Below are positions 46,691 to 58,563 of a stretch of 64,000 bases of DNA, piece after piece. The position numbers were made by a program, and so were the translations under genes. Origin of the DNA: Phaeotremella fagi (taxonomy: Eukaryota > Basidiomycota > Tremellomycetes > Tremellales > Phaeotremellaceae); contig BCHU01000006.1 of NCBI GenBank assembly GCA_001599715.1, positions 1,036,765 through 1,100,764 of the forward strand, read 5' to 3'. The notes beneath the pieces are model-generated. The model made no database searches. It worked only from the letters and a program-made list of their open reading frames with translations, and had not been told where the DNA came from. The number at the start of each line of letters is the position of its first letter. The stretch's first letter is position 1.

Positions 46691-49346
46691 CTACATATCG
46701 GCGTCGACGAATCTCAAGCGAGTAGAATTGGCTGTACGCATCAAAACACCCATGTTCTCGTACTAAAAGCCTGATCAGTACAGAAACCTTGAAATAAACC
46801 AAAACATACCTCGGAAATAGCTTCGTTGAGTTGATTCTCCGTGAATCCTTTTGCCAAAACTCTAGCTCTAACTTGAACCATGACCAATTCTTCCAATTCT
46901 TCCTCATCGAATTCATCTTCACTATCACCTCTTCTTCTGTCCCCACTTGTTGCCATGTCTTTGATGATTCTAAAGATTTTAGATGTATCCGTTTGATCTT
47001 CACCGTTACCTCTACTCGATTGATGTTCGTATAATGACGCCTTTGAGACATCCATCAATCGAAGAGCTTCATCGACATCACCTTGACCAACGATGTTGTC
47101 CATACGTAAACGGGCCAAGGCTTGTGATAATCGTAAAACACCCAAAAGTGTACGTGCTGAGACGTAGCTATAAGATTTGTCTTCAGCTTCATCCTCCTTT
47201 TGTTGTTTTCTCATTTGAACGTATGAAGAGACAATGTATTCCGACATTGCTGGTGGGACTATAGGTCGGACTTTACGACATTCCGCAATGTAATGTCTCA
47301 TGAGTGATGGTTCCACTGGTTCGAAATCAAGTTCTGGATGAGTGTTGTGCATATGAACATAGGTGATGTGTTGAGCTAATCTTTCGTCATCGTCCCTGGA
47401 TGGCGTATCGAGTATAAGGAAAAGAACGTCGAAACGTGAAAGAAGGGCCGCAGGGAGATTGATGTTTTCAACAGGTGATACTTTGGGGTTGTATCTTCCG
47501 TAAAGAGGGTTGGCAGCGGCGAGGATAGATGTACGAGCGTTGAGGGTCGTTGTGATACCTGCTTTGGAGATAGATATAGTTTGTTGTTCCATGACTTCGT
47601 GAATTGCGGTACGGTCGGATTCGTCCATTTTGTCAAATTCATCGATACAGCAAATACCGTTGTCGGCGAGTACCAAAGCTCCTCCCTCTGATTATCAGTA
47701 ACGAACTGTTGCTATAGGACTCACCAAGTACCATCTCGTCTGTGACTGGATCTCTCATGACAGCTGCAGTCAAACCAACACCGGAAGAACCTCTACCAGT
47801 GGTGTAAATACCTCTTGGAGCGACTTTGGTGATATATTTAAGTAACTGCGACTTGGCAACACCTGGATCACCCATAAGACAAACGTTGATATCACCTCTG
47901 ATCTTCATTCCATCACCGACAGTCTTCGTAACACCACCAACGAGTAAAAGTAACAAAGCCTTTTTAACATCTTCATGACCGTAAATTTCTGGTGCGATAC
48001 TGTTTGCCAACCGCGAATAAAGTTGATTATCGGTTTGTAGATCTCTGATAGCTTCTTCGATCTCAGGTGAAATCTCCATTGCATGGTATTGTTTCTTCAA
48101 TTGATGAACGTGCATAGCTTCAAGGAAAGTATCTTGAAGTAAACCAGCTCTCATAGCTCTGAATCCAGTATAAGGTGTTGGCAAAAAGATACCACCGATG
48201 TGAACGACGTCACCTGGATTAACTGATCTTGTCAAAGTACCATAAAGATGAATAGTCATTGAACGAGGAATGTGACCGACTGGAACTTGATCTGCCATTT
48301 CCTGGATTTTAACTTCTTGGAAAGGTTTAAATCTACTGGCCCGAGTTTGCATGTGGAGTTTACCGTTACTGTTGTTCTTTCTACATTCTGCACTTGGACA
48401 TGCAGACAAAGGTGTGAAAGATTTTTGAGCGATATCTTGGAAAATTTCGTTACCACATGATTCACATGTGTAGGCGTTGACGAGGAGTAGAGGTTTAACT
48501 TCAGAGACTCTGGTGACGATACCTCTGACAGTGATGAGTTTACCGAGATGGGCACCACGAACTGCACGAACAGCCAAGACTTCTGAAGAACGTGGTGGTC
48601 GGAAGTAGACGTTACTGAATGTCAGCGTCGTTCAGCGAAAATGACTCACTATCTTCTCATAAGATCTGGAGGGAACATTCCAAGATCTTGAGCTCCACTT
48701 TCACCTTGAGCGATCATGTCGTTCAATTCTTTTCTTTGTGACATGATCAAATCGAGAACGTCATCAGTGAAATCTTGACCGTTATCAGGTTCAGGTAGGA
48801 GTTTATCGATAGCTTCTGAAAAGAGTGAAACGTATCGACGAGCGTTACGTAGAATGTTGTGAAGAAGGGTAGAGTCGTCAGAATACTACGATACGTTAGT
48901 TTGACAGCTGGCTTCTTAAAATCAATATTTGGCCTACATTCTTTAGATCCTTCAAATCAATAACGATCTCAGCCGTTTGCCTATTCGCAACACGTCTCAA
49001 TATCTTCATGTATTTCTCCTTGATCCTTGGTCCATCAGATCCAATATCCGCATCACCCATTTCATGAGCTAGTTCTCCATCGGATTCAGCTTCCTCATCA
49101 TCATCAGCAGGGAGAGTTCGTCGTCTACGTTCTTCTGGAACGAAATTGGAGATGAAATCTGTGATTTTCTCTGTGATCCTGTGGGTTAGTACTTGATACG
49201 TTGAGGTAGTTTTAAGTTGACCAACCTAATTCAGCTGCATAGTCAATCTGGAAGCGGGGGTCAGTTTGATTTCCTGATCTTGTAAGATAGACTTCAAGAC
49301 TTACACCTATACTTGCAACGGGAAGTACACCAACGTTAGCTGCCAT
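46691..49346 (-). CDS. MCM7: DNA replication licensing helicase subunit MCM7
   Basis: Subunit of the hexameric MCM2-7 replicative helicase. The start '[14 protein letters not shown]' is at 49346; several exons run to the stop at 46691. The N-terminal domain has the zinc ribbon '[12 protein letters not shown]..' with a second Cys pair in '[11 protein letters not shown]'. The AAA+ core shows Walker A '[12 protein letters not shown]', '[17 protein letters not shown]', Walker B '[11 protein letters not shown]', sensor 1 '[11 protein letters not shown]' and the arginine finger 'LLSRFDVLF'. The C-terminal winged-helix part ends '[21 protein letters not shown]'. MCM7-specific features are '[23 protein letters not shown]' region and '[19 protein letters not shown]'. 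Convergent with the RidA gene. Confidence 0.97.
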
Positions 49347-49360
49347 TGTAGCGATCTACT

Positions 49361-49410
49361 GTAGTTGAAGTTGGTGTTGTAGTTGGTGTTGTAGTTGGTG
49401 TTGTTGGTGA
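49361..49410 (+). repeat. GTAGTTGGTGTT tandem repeat upstream of MCM7
   Basis: Two perfect copies of GTAGTTGGTGTT (49379-49390, 49391-49402) flanked by degenerate copies, starting 15 bases upstream of the MCM7 ATG. On the transcript it would be a CAACACCAACTAC repeat, lacking G, so probably unstructured leader. Confidence 0.8.
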
Positions 49411-49884
49411 TAATAAGATTGTGAAATACTGTATAGAACTAGTCTTCACGTCTTAATATTATCGTTCCAGGGAAAGTGATGGTCGTAGAGGTGGCGCGTT
49501 CTTACGTTACTCACTGAAAATAAATAGACGCGTCTAGTCGTGGCGAATCAACGCGTCAAATACCCACCAATCTGCTAGGTGAAATGTCAACACAAGAATG
49601 GACCATATCTCTATGCAGTAGATAACTTTAGTATACAATTTGGCCCCAGAGGTTCATACTAGATTTCAACATCTGACGACGCGAGATCAGTCTGAATACG
49701 GCCAATGTGTGACTTTCACACATTTGTTGGTGGGAGTGTGGCATACTGCGCGAGAAGCACGGACGATGTCCTTGTACCTCATCACAGCATCAAATGAAAC
49801 TAGCGTGCATCTGCATATCATCAAAACTCATCTCATCATAATATAACCAACTTGACGAACACTAAGCTTACAATGGCACAAGAT
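49411..49884. other. MCM7 promoter and 3' flank of the next gene
   Basis: About 470 bases. ACGCG words occur at 49530-49555 (gacgcgtctag, caacgcgtcaa): two ACGCGT sites, which match the MluI cell-cycle box (MCB) used for replication genes in fungi. A small plus-strand ORF here lacks support. Confidence 0.5.
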
Positions 49885-50509
49885 CTATTGAAGGACATCT
49901 GAATTAATTGGATAGCTCCCGAGCAGAATGCCAGGAAAAGTTTTCTGAAAACGTTCCGACCATTCTTTCTCCGCGATCCGAAGGCTATCTCTTTCTTGTA
50001 TAAAATCATAACCCGAAATGAATCTCCTGTGACTGGTGACCAATGAATCTGAAACTTGCGGAATCGAATTACAGGTTAAGACCAGTGAACCAGAAGAAAG
50101 TTCTTCGATTTCCATCGACTGGTCTTCTTTACATTCCTTCTCCCATTCCACCGCCATATCATTGATAGCAATTTCCACCCATTTACAGGGTGTTGAATTT
50201 TCGGGTTCGACTATACCACAAGAAAAGATCATCTTACCATCACCAACCTCCCCTCCCGCCAGCGTTGTTTTGTATAAACTGAGTAAAATAGAGGGCCCTG
50301 TGGAATTCACCTTCAATGTACTATCCAGAACCAAGTTATAAGAACCGTTAGACACTCGAGTCGAATAGATAGATCGTCCATTTTTCCTACTTTCGTCAAT
50401 AAATCTATCCATCTTTAAAGTGCTCCTGAAATGCTTACCTTATTTCGGTTGATGAGGGAAGGGTCCATTTCATGGAAGTTGTACCGAGGGCAGGTTGGTT
50501 CTCAGACAT
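49885..50509 (-). CDS. Hypothetical protein, two exons
   Basis: Best model: exons 50509-50485 and 50438-49885 on the minus strand, 192 residues, with a 46-nt intron; it gives 'MSENQPALGKHFRSTLKMDRFIDESRKNGR'. An alternative donor (gtaagc at 50438) gives a stop or a very short intron, so this 5' join is the only coherent one I found. The body is mixed alpha/beta with no motif I recognise: 'SIYSTRVSNGSYNLVLDS', 'IEELSSGSLVLTC', ending 'FPGILLGSYPINSDVLQ'. Possibly specific to this lineage. Confidence 0.55.
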
Positions 50510-50886
50510 GTCGATACAGATTATATTGAATGTTCACTGGGAAAGTGTAAGTGTGGCAATGACAAGCTGGAATGAAAATGTGTTGTAGATGATTAGAATA
50601 CGAGTAGGTGTACAAAGTACTTTTGATGAATCTTAACAGAACCTCAGTTACTCTCCGAAAGAAAAAGGAACTTTCCTTTTGTTCTTGGTAGAAGCTCCTA
50701 CTCGAATTGTCAAAACAATCACTTTCAAGAGTTAAGAAAGTCATTGCCAGTCGCAAGAAGCGGGTCTCACTGAGACAATACTGTACATATGAGCAGTGGA
50801 ACGATTGTTATGATCATCACCACGATTTACTTTCATTGACACCTACAAACAAACAGATTCTAAGTAGTACAAATTCGATTTCGAAC

Positions 50887-51627
50887 CTAAGGACGAGGAC
50901 GAATACGAATTTCACGATCTCTACCAACCAAAATCGAACTATTCTTATCAGGGTTTCTATCAAGAACCATCTTTTCTCCAGTCGTACTAATCGGAGTTGC
51001 CCAAGGTAATTTCTCACTCCCCAAATCACCCTCAATAACCGAAACGACCTCCTCATCCCTCAAAGGAACAGCCTCAAACATTATAAACTCCTCCTCATTC
51101 GTTAAAAAACGAAAAGCCGTATCAACCGTACGATGAAAATCTTCTCTTCCAAATCTTCGGACATCCTTCATCCAAAATGAAAAATTTTCTACTAAACTCG
51201 TTAACCTGTCTTTTCTTTTTTCTAGTTCTTGATTTGATTGATTCATTTTAGAAGTCCAAACTCCTTTGATCGCTGACTCTTTGGTTTTTGTTCTGTATTC
51301 ACTGATGTAAGGTGCGTAGCGAAATTGTGTTTTTTTCTCCGTCGATGATGTGTAGTCGTAGGTTGAATCGAAGGTGACTGGTTCGAGTGGTTCGAGTGAA
51401 TGATGCTTAGCGAAAGGCTTACATGAATAATCATTACCGAGACTATCGATGAATTCTCTGAGCATAAAGTTGATATCGGATTGGGGATCGTAATCATGAA
51501 AAACTGGTTGTCTGAGATAACTACTCATATCGTTCGCGTCTGGAGTTTCTGGATGTTCTTGTTCTTGATTCTCTAGGTTTTCTAGCTGATCTCTAATGGA
51601 TTGAAGATAATAAAACCCAGGAGACAT
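50887..51627 (-). CDS. Hypothetical protein, single exon
   Basis: Single open frame of 246 codons. The N-terminus 'MSPGFYYLQSIRDQLENLENQEQEHPE' could form a short coiled coil. The rest is charged, with 'YAPYISEYRTKTKESAIKGVW', 'ELEKRKDRLTSLVENFSFWMKDVRRFGREDFHR' and the basic end 'GRDREIRIRPRP'. No recognised domain. The length, codon pattern and lack of an overlapping better frame support a real gene. Same strand as the hypothetical downstream at 49885. Confidence 0.6.
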   Translation of the reverse strand: MSPGFYYLQSIRDQLENLENQEQEHPETPDANDMSSYLRQPVFHDYDPQSDINFMLREFIDSLGNDYSCKPFAKHHSLEPLEPVTFDSTYDYTSSTEKKTQFRYAPYISEYRTKTKESAIKGVWTSKMNQSNQELEKRKDRLTSLVENFSFWMKDVRRFGREDFHRTVDTAFRFLTNEEEFIMFEAVPLRDEEVVSVIEGDLGSEKLPWATPISTTGEKMVLDRNPDKNSSILVGRDREIRIRPRP

Positions 51628-52060
51628 GAGTGAAAGTTGAAAGAAAGAAACAATTCATCACCGTTAAAAGAACGAGTCAAATTCAGTAAGAAGTCCTTAT
51701 CACATCAAAATATACAACGTTTCACCATGAACCTGTGTTCAAATCCTTTCATCTATCCTTTGATTTTACCTCAAAAGTCATCGGCTTATGTATGTAAAGC
51801 AACAGCTCCACTCTAGATTGACTTCTACTTTTACACCGAAAACCAAGACTTCGCTCCAACTCACACGTCTTCCTGAACACGAAGTCCTCATGTCAAGTTT
51901 TCGAATTTTTCACTGCATCATTCATTAGAACAATTTCTGGCCGAAGTGAACAAACAAAATTGCGTATAAAAATTGCCTAGATCAAATCAATGCATCCTCC
52001 TGAGATGAAAAGCTCAAGTCAACAAATGAAGTCCTACTCCAAACCACCCTCATGAAACAT
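51628..52060. other. Intergenic between hypothetical gene and eRF3
   Basis: About 430 bases: promoter of the 51627 gene and 3' UTR of eRF3, both on the minus strand. AT-rich; nothing else seen. Confidence 0.5.
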
Positions 52061-54522
52061 CTAAGCAGCATTAACAGATAAACCCCCAACATCAGGTAAC
52101 TCATCGTTCTTCTCGATCAATTTCGTTACTTTACCGATAGCGACCGTTTTACCTTCATCACGTAAAGTGAATCTACCCAACATTTTATAATCGTCCCATT
52201 TCTCTATACAGATTGGTGCTGTTGTTTCGATAAGTGCTGAAACTACCATACCGACTTTAGCGAATTGGGGTGGTTTCTTTGACTTTCTTCTGGTTTTCTT
52301 GTCGTAGTAATGTAATAGTGCCTATTGGATGGAAGTTAGATTGAGGTAAACGTATGAGATTAGGAATCACGACGTACCGTTAACGTAACCTCTTCAGCTA
52401 ACGTGTGTACATGTAGCACACAACTGTAACCAGAACAAATGATATTTTTGGTTTCGACTATACTGAGATCGGCTTTGAAGGCAGTTACAGCTTTAACAGG
52501 TCGAGAAACTGATGTAAGGACGTAACCAGGTAAGACGTCTTCGTCTGCCACATCTTTAAGACGTAATCTAATGTTATCACCGCAGAAAGCTTGTTCCATT
52601 TCTTCAGATTGTTCAGTGTAGACACCTGCGACTTCAACAGTACTCTGCCATGTATGTCAGTTCCGATTCGTAAAGTTACAACAAAACCTACCTTATTTGG
52701 CATGAGCAGTAAACTATCACCCTTCTTGACACGACCAGATTCGATTTTACCCATGATCATCGTTCCCATTTCCTTATATTTCTCTGCAATAGGTAACATG
52801 AAAGGTGCGTTGATATCACGATCCATGATAACCATGTTATCGAGATGTTCAAGGAGAGATGGGCCACTGTGTCACGATGAGCAGAGGTCCACGGAATGAA
52901 GATGCTCTCCACTTACTCATACCAAGGTGCTATCTTCTTTGAAACCTTGTCTTTCATGTTTTCACCGATTTGAGCAGATACAGGAATGAAAGTGAGATCT
53001 GTTTTAGGGTTGAAACCAACAGATTTAAGGAAAGGTGTGATTTTGGTACAAACTTCGTCGTATCTGTTGGTTGTTAGATAACAAACGGGTCGATTGAAAC
53101 AGAACACTTACCTTGCCTTGTCCCATAGTACAGTTGAATCGTCCATCTTGTTAACAACAACGATTAATTTACTGATTCCGTTGTTTTTGATAAGCATAGC
53201 ATGTTCTCTGGTTTGACCATCACGTTCGAAACCAGTTTCGAATTCTCCTTTTCTAGCAGATAACACCTAAAACCAATCAATAAGTCGTACACAGACACGT
53301 CACTCACAAGTAAAGCAACATCAGCTTGAGCAGCACCACTGATCATACTAGGTACATAAGTTTTATGACCTGGAGCATCAAGAATCGTATATCTTCTTTT
53401 TTCAGATTCGAAATAAGCCCGACCAACTTCAACTGTTTTACCTTTTGCTCTTTCTTCTTTATCTGAATCAAGTGCCCAAGAGAGATACCAAGTTTCTCTA
53501 CCAGCAGCTTTAGCTTCTTGTTCGTATTTCTCCATTGTTCTTTTATCGACTGATCCAGTAAGATATAAAAGTTGACCACCCATGGTTGATTTACCCGCAT
53601 CAACATGACCTGTGAAAATGATGTTCAAATGACCTTTAACATTTGGATCTTTATCATCACCACCGTAAAGATCTCTCATGGCTTCTTCACCAGCTACGGC
53701 TTGCTGTTCTTTGAAAATTGCATCGGCGTCATTCTTAGCTGTAGCTTTTGAGAAATTCGTTGGTGTCGATGTACCTCTTGAAGGTGGAGCTGAATCTGAA
53801 GCTGATGACGCAGAAGGTTTAGCAGGTGTAGGAGCGATAACAGCAGGTGCTGGAGTTGGTACAGATGGTGTGGATTCGACTTGAACGGGTTTGGGTGTAG
53901 GTGCTTTAGGTGGTTCTTCTATTTTAGGTTTTTCTTCAGTTTTCTTACCGATACTGAGGGAAGGTGCAGGTTTAGCTCCACCGATACTAAGTGAAGGAGC
54001 TGGTTTGGTAGCGCCGATACTGAGAGAAGGAGCTGGTTTGGGTGCCCCACCACCGCCGATACTGAGTGAAGGAGCTGGTTTGGCTGGACCACCACCACCT
54101 ATACTAAGTGAAGGAGCGGGTTTAGGTGCACCACCACCGATACTCAATGAAACTGGTTTTTGTGGTTGAGATTTATCAGAGATGTTAGGTGGTTGAAAAC
54201 CTTGAACGTTTCTTGCTTGAGGTTGATAAGCCGTTCGAGCTGCTGGTGGAACATAAGCTTGTTGCTGGGGTTGTTGGTTGTACTGTTGATATTGTTGGTT
54301 GTACTGTGGATATCCTTGATTGGGCTGGGGTTGACCACCGTATCCTTGTTGAGGATAATAACCACCTTGACCACCTGCTCCGTACATCGCATAAGGATCG
54401 TATGCACCTTGTTGACCAGGTTGACCAGGTTGCTGTTGCTGACCACGAGGAACAAAGCTTTGCTGTTGACCTGGTCTGAATTCGAAAGCTCCTGGATTGA
54501 AATTAGGAGGTGGACCTGACAT
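52061..54522 (-). CDS. SUP35: Translation termination factor eRF3
   Basis: GTPase that works with eRF1 at stop codons and links termination to mRNA decay. Several exons on the minus strand. N domain: a PAM2-like motif 'NFNPGAFEFRP' (residues 7-17), then a Gln/Gly/Tyr-rich prion-like tract to about 110. M-like region: six copies of a 'KPAPSLSIGGG'-type repeat (residues 121-193), then Pro/Glu-rich linker. GTPase domain: G1 GHVDAGKST (305-313), 'AKGKTVEVGRAYF', G3 'DAPGHKTYV', 'FERDGQTREHAMLIKNNG' and G4 'NKMD'. Domains 2 and 3 follow with 'FMLPI', 'VLPGYVLTS', 'VETKNIICSGYSCVLHVHT', 'GRFTLRDEGKTVAIGKV', all typical. The last residues are 'GLSVNAA'. Confidence 0.96.
53944..54162 (-). repeat. Six tandem LSIG repeats in eRF3
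   Basis: DNA repeat coding for six copies of an 11-14 residue unit (consensus K-P-A-P-S-L-S-I-G-G-G) between the prion-like domain and the GTPase domain. Units differ in number of Gly codons, as expected for slippage. Confidence 0.88.
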
Positions 54523-54747
54523 GGTGATTAGATGACTGAATCAATGTTATTTTTCTCTAATATATTTCTACTGTTTCCCACTGTCTATGTCAATTGTAAT
54601 TCACAGTTCTGAGTGAGAAAGTCGAGTGAGAATTAATGATTTTTAACGAAGAAAAAGGAAGTGTCTGACTACAAAAGTGAAATTGATTTTGATCTAACCG
54701 CCACCCAATCAAATTAAAGTACACGTCATTCACGAATACATCATCAT

Positions 54748-57700
54748 TCAAAGTGGCACCACTCTCCTAACTCTCTCCAATCCCCTCTTACCACATAAAT
54801 CTTCAACTATCCCTAATCGACGTCCCACCTCCACTGAATCACATTTAGAACCCTTCTCACAACCCTCCATATCATGGTACATCACAGCTTCAACAACACT
54901 ATCCGCAGTAGACAGGAGCGCCATCAACAAACTAACTCTAATTTCCTTTGTCTGAGTCTCGAGCCAAAACAAACATGATAAATGATGAACAGCGATTCTA
55001 AACAAGAACTGATTATTTCTTTCGGTAATCCATCCACGAGCTAGTGCACGAGTATATCCAGCTAGTATATCACGATCCGTCTCCTCAGGTGTGAAATAAT
55101 CGCGGATACCGTTATCACCATGTTCCAAAATGATTTCATTGATCTTGAATCGTAAAGTCCGAATGGCAGTTGATTGTTCACTCCATAACAATTTCCTGTA
55201 ATCGTTAGAATACAGTCCGGATAAAGGTGGTAATAGTAATAAACCGAAAGTATGATCTGAGAAAGAGATCGATTCGTAGAGAGATAAGAAATCTGTGTAG
55301 AATTGGAAGAAGGGAACGTCGTCTCCGAGGAATGATTTAGCAATGACTTCCAAAGGTGCCGGACCCGGTGTTTCAGGTAGAGATGGAAGAATGTTGATGA
55401 GATTCTTGAAACCTTGTGAAACAGTCGTATCCCTAAACACGTCAGATTCGGAAGTCGTCAATTGACTTTGACCATGTTCCAACATGAAAACTTTCATTAG
55501 GTTGAGAATAACATGGGATCGTGTTAAACCAGGTGTAAAACTGATTGTAGCCTGAGCCAAACAGAGTGTCGCACGGACAATATCCGTCTCACTGACATCC
55601 CAGTCAGAAGGTGCTTGAGCGAAAGCGATCGATGAACCGGATTGTAAAAGTTCGTTAAGAGACGAGAAGATCCAATCGGGTTGCAATGGGAGACCAGTGG
55701 ATGAAGGTAGAGATGGGTTTGATGCTCGTAATGTAGAGGTTACTTTAAGATATAAATGGGATGGACTAGTTGGACCGACAACTTGCGAAATATCTGGAAG
55801 AATGGTATGGTGAAGAAGAGGTCGGAGTAATTGTAATTTATCGACATGTTCGATATTGATCATCTGTTGCTTGAGTTCCGGGATCTCACTCCAATCATGC
55901 ACGAGTAGACGATCAACAAGATCTAAACCCATATACTCCTCCCCTGGTTGAATCGCCGATAGAAGAGAAAACCCTTTCTTGAAATCAAAGTCATTATTCC
56001 TGAGCAATTCAAATTGAGCGATTTTCGATAAAGATTCGTTCGTAATGCTACCAACGGAATGTCGAATAAATTCAACCGCCGTCTGATCAAATAAAAGCCC
56101 AGAAAGTCGATTATGAAGCTGTAAAGCAGCCGTAAGAACCAATTGATAATCCACCCCACGATCCAGATCTACTAAACGCGATCCAAATCCTGTTAAACTA
56201 CTGACAATCTCCTCCTTCTCCGCCTCACCACCTTTGAATCCGTTCATAATCGACCCGTCAATCCAAGCTACCAAATATCTCAACGCAGCAGCGATAACTC
56301 CGTTATCATCGCTATCTACCGCCTTCAACGCTTCATCTTTCCAATTCATCGCACTAACTTGTGCCCAAGTTAAATCGTGTTCTGGAGTCGTACGATGTGG
56401 ATCTATCGCACATGTTGTCCAGATGGACAGAAGATTCAGATAAGCTATTACTACTTCTTTATCTTCTTTTTGATTCCATCGGGAACCCGCCCATTGGCCG
56501 ATGGAACGAATGATTTCCGCTGCCGAAGTAGCTGTGGATGACAGTAAACCGTATCTACCTAAAGCATAAAAAGTTTTCACAACTTCAACAGAAAGTTTCT
56601 GTCCGTATTCAGTGATGTCCGATTGAGGCCAAGTTAGGGAAACTAGGAATTTCAGTAACGGTTCATAGACATTTGGTGGTATCAGACTTTCGGCACAGAC
56701 TCTAGATGAAATGGTGACATCTTTCAACAAAGTGATTCCATCTAATAAGGGTAATGCTGAGTTGTTGGTAGGCGGCCAGGAATGACGTGAGACATGCGAT
56801 CTAATGATGATTGGAATCAATGGACAAACGGTTTCTGTCAATTCTTCACTATGTATCGTAGCTTTTCGTAGAATCGTTAAAAGTTGTCGTAAAGATTGTT
56901 GAGTTATCCCTTCATCCATTGAAAAGATATCTGTGAGTGGTTGAACAAGATCTTCAAACGGTATCGAAGAGATTCCAGTTGGTGGATCGACAACCGCTCC
57001 ATCAAAAGTATGGGAATCCACAAAATCCCCTCCAAGAGATTCATAAAGTAAATCTATCCCGGCTCTAAGGACACCTAAACTCCTAGATGAACCCAATAAA
57101 ACCTCCAAGGCAATCCCAATCCCATTTTGTCGAGCACTATCATCAGATCTACAGATCTTAGCGAGAACACCCATCATAGTAATCCGTTGAGAATTAACAG
57201 TCGATCGACAGAGATACAGAATCTCTTCGATGGTGTAACCAGCTAAATCGGGTGATTGGCCATGATGATGTAAACCCAAATGAGTGGGGAGGGAGGTTCT
57301 TGCTTCTGATGTCAAAGGAATACCGGAGAGGTCGTAACGAATAGCATCGTCTTTTGCAGGGCTGAGTGGGTCGGTATGAGATGGATTGAGCCATTCGAGT
57401 TTGGTCGGTTCGACAGGTAGATCGGGGTAGTATTTCGAATGAAGCTCTTCAAGTGACAATTCGTTTCCTTGTGAGGTTGGGAGTTTAGAGATAGAAGATG
57501 ACGGTTCAGATTTGGATGCAGACGGTATCAATCGTGAGCTTGACGAGGCTACATTCAGAGAAACGTCCTCTCCAGTGGAAGTCGCCATTACTGCAAGTCA
57601 GAACAAAAGCCAAACCGAATCAACACTTACCATGATCAACAACTTCTTTCCCCTTCCCCTTCCCCCGCTCCCTCTCCTCCCTCCGTCTCCTGAAAACCTC

Positions 57701-58321
57701 CATCAACCCACTCCCAAACCTCTCCTCAAGTTCCCTCCTCTCCCCAACCCGTTCTTCCTCACTCATCCCAAGAATCTTCATTTCATTCTCCCTAGAAACC
57801 AACTTCAATATCTCCTGAGCATCGTTCATATTCTTATTAGACGATTCTGGAGATGAATCTATCTTGACCACTGGATCTGGTTTCTCTTTCCTTCGTTTGA
57901 AAGTCTCCAACAATGAATCTCCGAATCTAGCTGTCAATTCTTGAATCTCATCCTCCCTCTCCTGATTCGACATCGCTTGAACACGAGCAGTATTCTCTTC
58001 ATCAACTGACTGCTTTATCCTCTCAACTTCACCACCGGTACCCGTCACAGTCTCAACAGAAGGAATCCGATCAACGACAACCCCCAAACCATGCCTATCA
58101 GTCACTCCATGTTCCTTGGATTTATCGATCGACCTAGCAAAAGCAGATTTCAATTTCGGTGGTCGAAGTGATCGATGAAGGACTGGTGGGAAACTTGAAG
58201 TTGATGCTTTGGGCGGTTGGGAGGTTCGGGAGGTAGGTAAGGGAGTGGGTTTCTCTATTATATCACGAACTATCATTTGATGGAGTTTGGGGTTTTGGAG
58301 AAACAGGGAAATGAAAGTCAA
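54748..58321 (-). CDS. RPAP1: RNA polymerase II-associated protein RPAP1
   Basis: Factor needed for assembly or nuclear import of RNA polymerase II. Two exons on the minus strand, 58321-57631 and 57590-54748, 1177 residues if the first ATG is used; an ATG at 58276 ('MIVRDIIEKP') is as likely a start, since related proteins begin close to it. N-terminal RPAP1_N repeats: 'REDEIQELTARFGDSLLETFKRRK' and 'RVGERRELEERFGSGLMEVFRRRR', two similar helical units. After the splice, 'LHSKYYPDLPVEPTKLEWLNPS' leads to the RPAP1_C block 'IRYDLSGIPL', 'SLPTHLGLHHHGQSPDLAGYTIEEILYLCRST', then a long alpha-helical HEAT-like body. The intron inserts the codon split G|TA at 'DH-VMATS'. Confidence 0.88.
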
Positions 58322-58563
58322 GAAGAAGGTTGGTAATTTGTTGAAATTTCAGAAATTCAACTTTAATTTACAATCTTTTCCAGTGGCAAAATCAATCAAT
58401 TCTTCACTCAAACCTCAATCATGATAAATTCTATACATAAGTTAACATAAATCGTAAATCAAGGCTGTACTGTACTTGTTGTATATTAATTTACAAACTA
58501 TCGAGGAAAGAAAATAAAGATGACCCTATGCAATGCTTCCCCCAACTTCTTCTACACGTCAAA

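Noticed and set aside
53678..54169. Plus-strand ORFs with repeated SEGAGL units
   Set aside because: Antisense shadow of the eRF3 LSIG repeat; no ATG context or domain.
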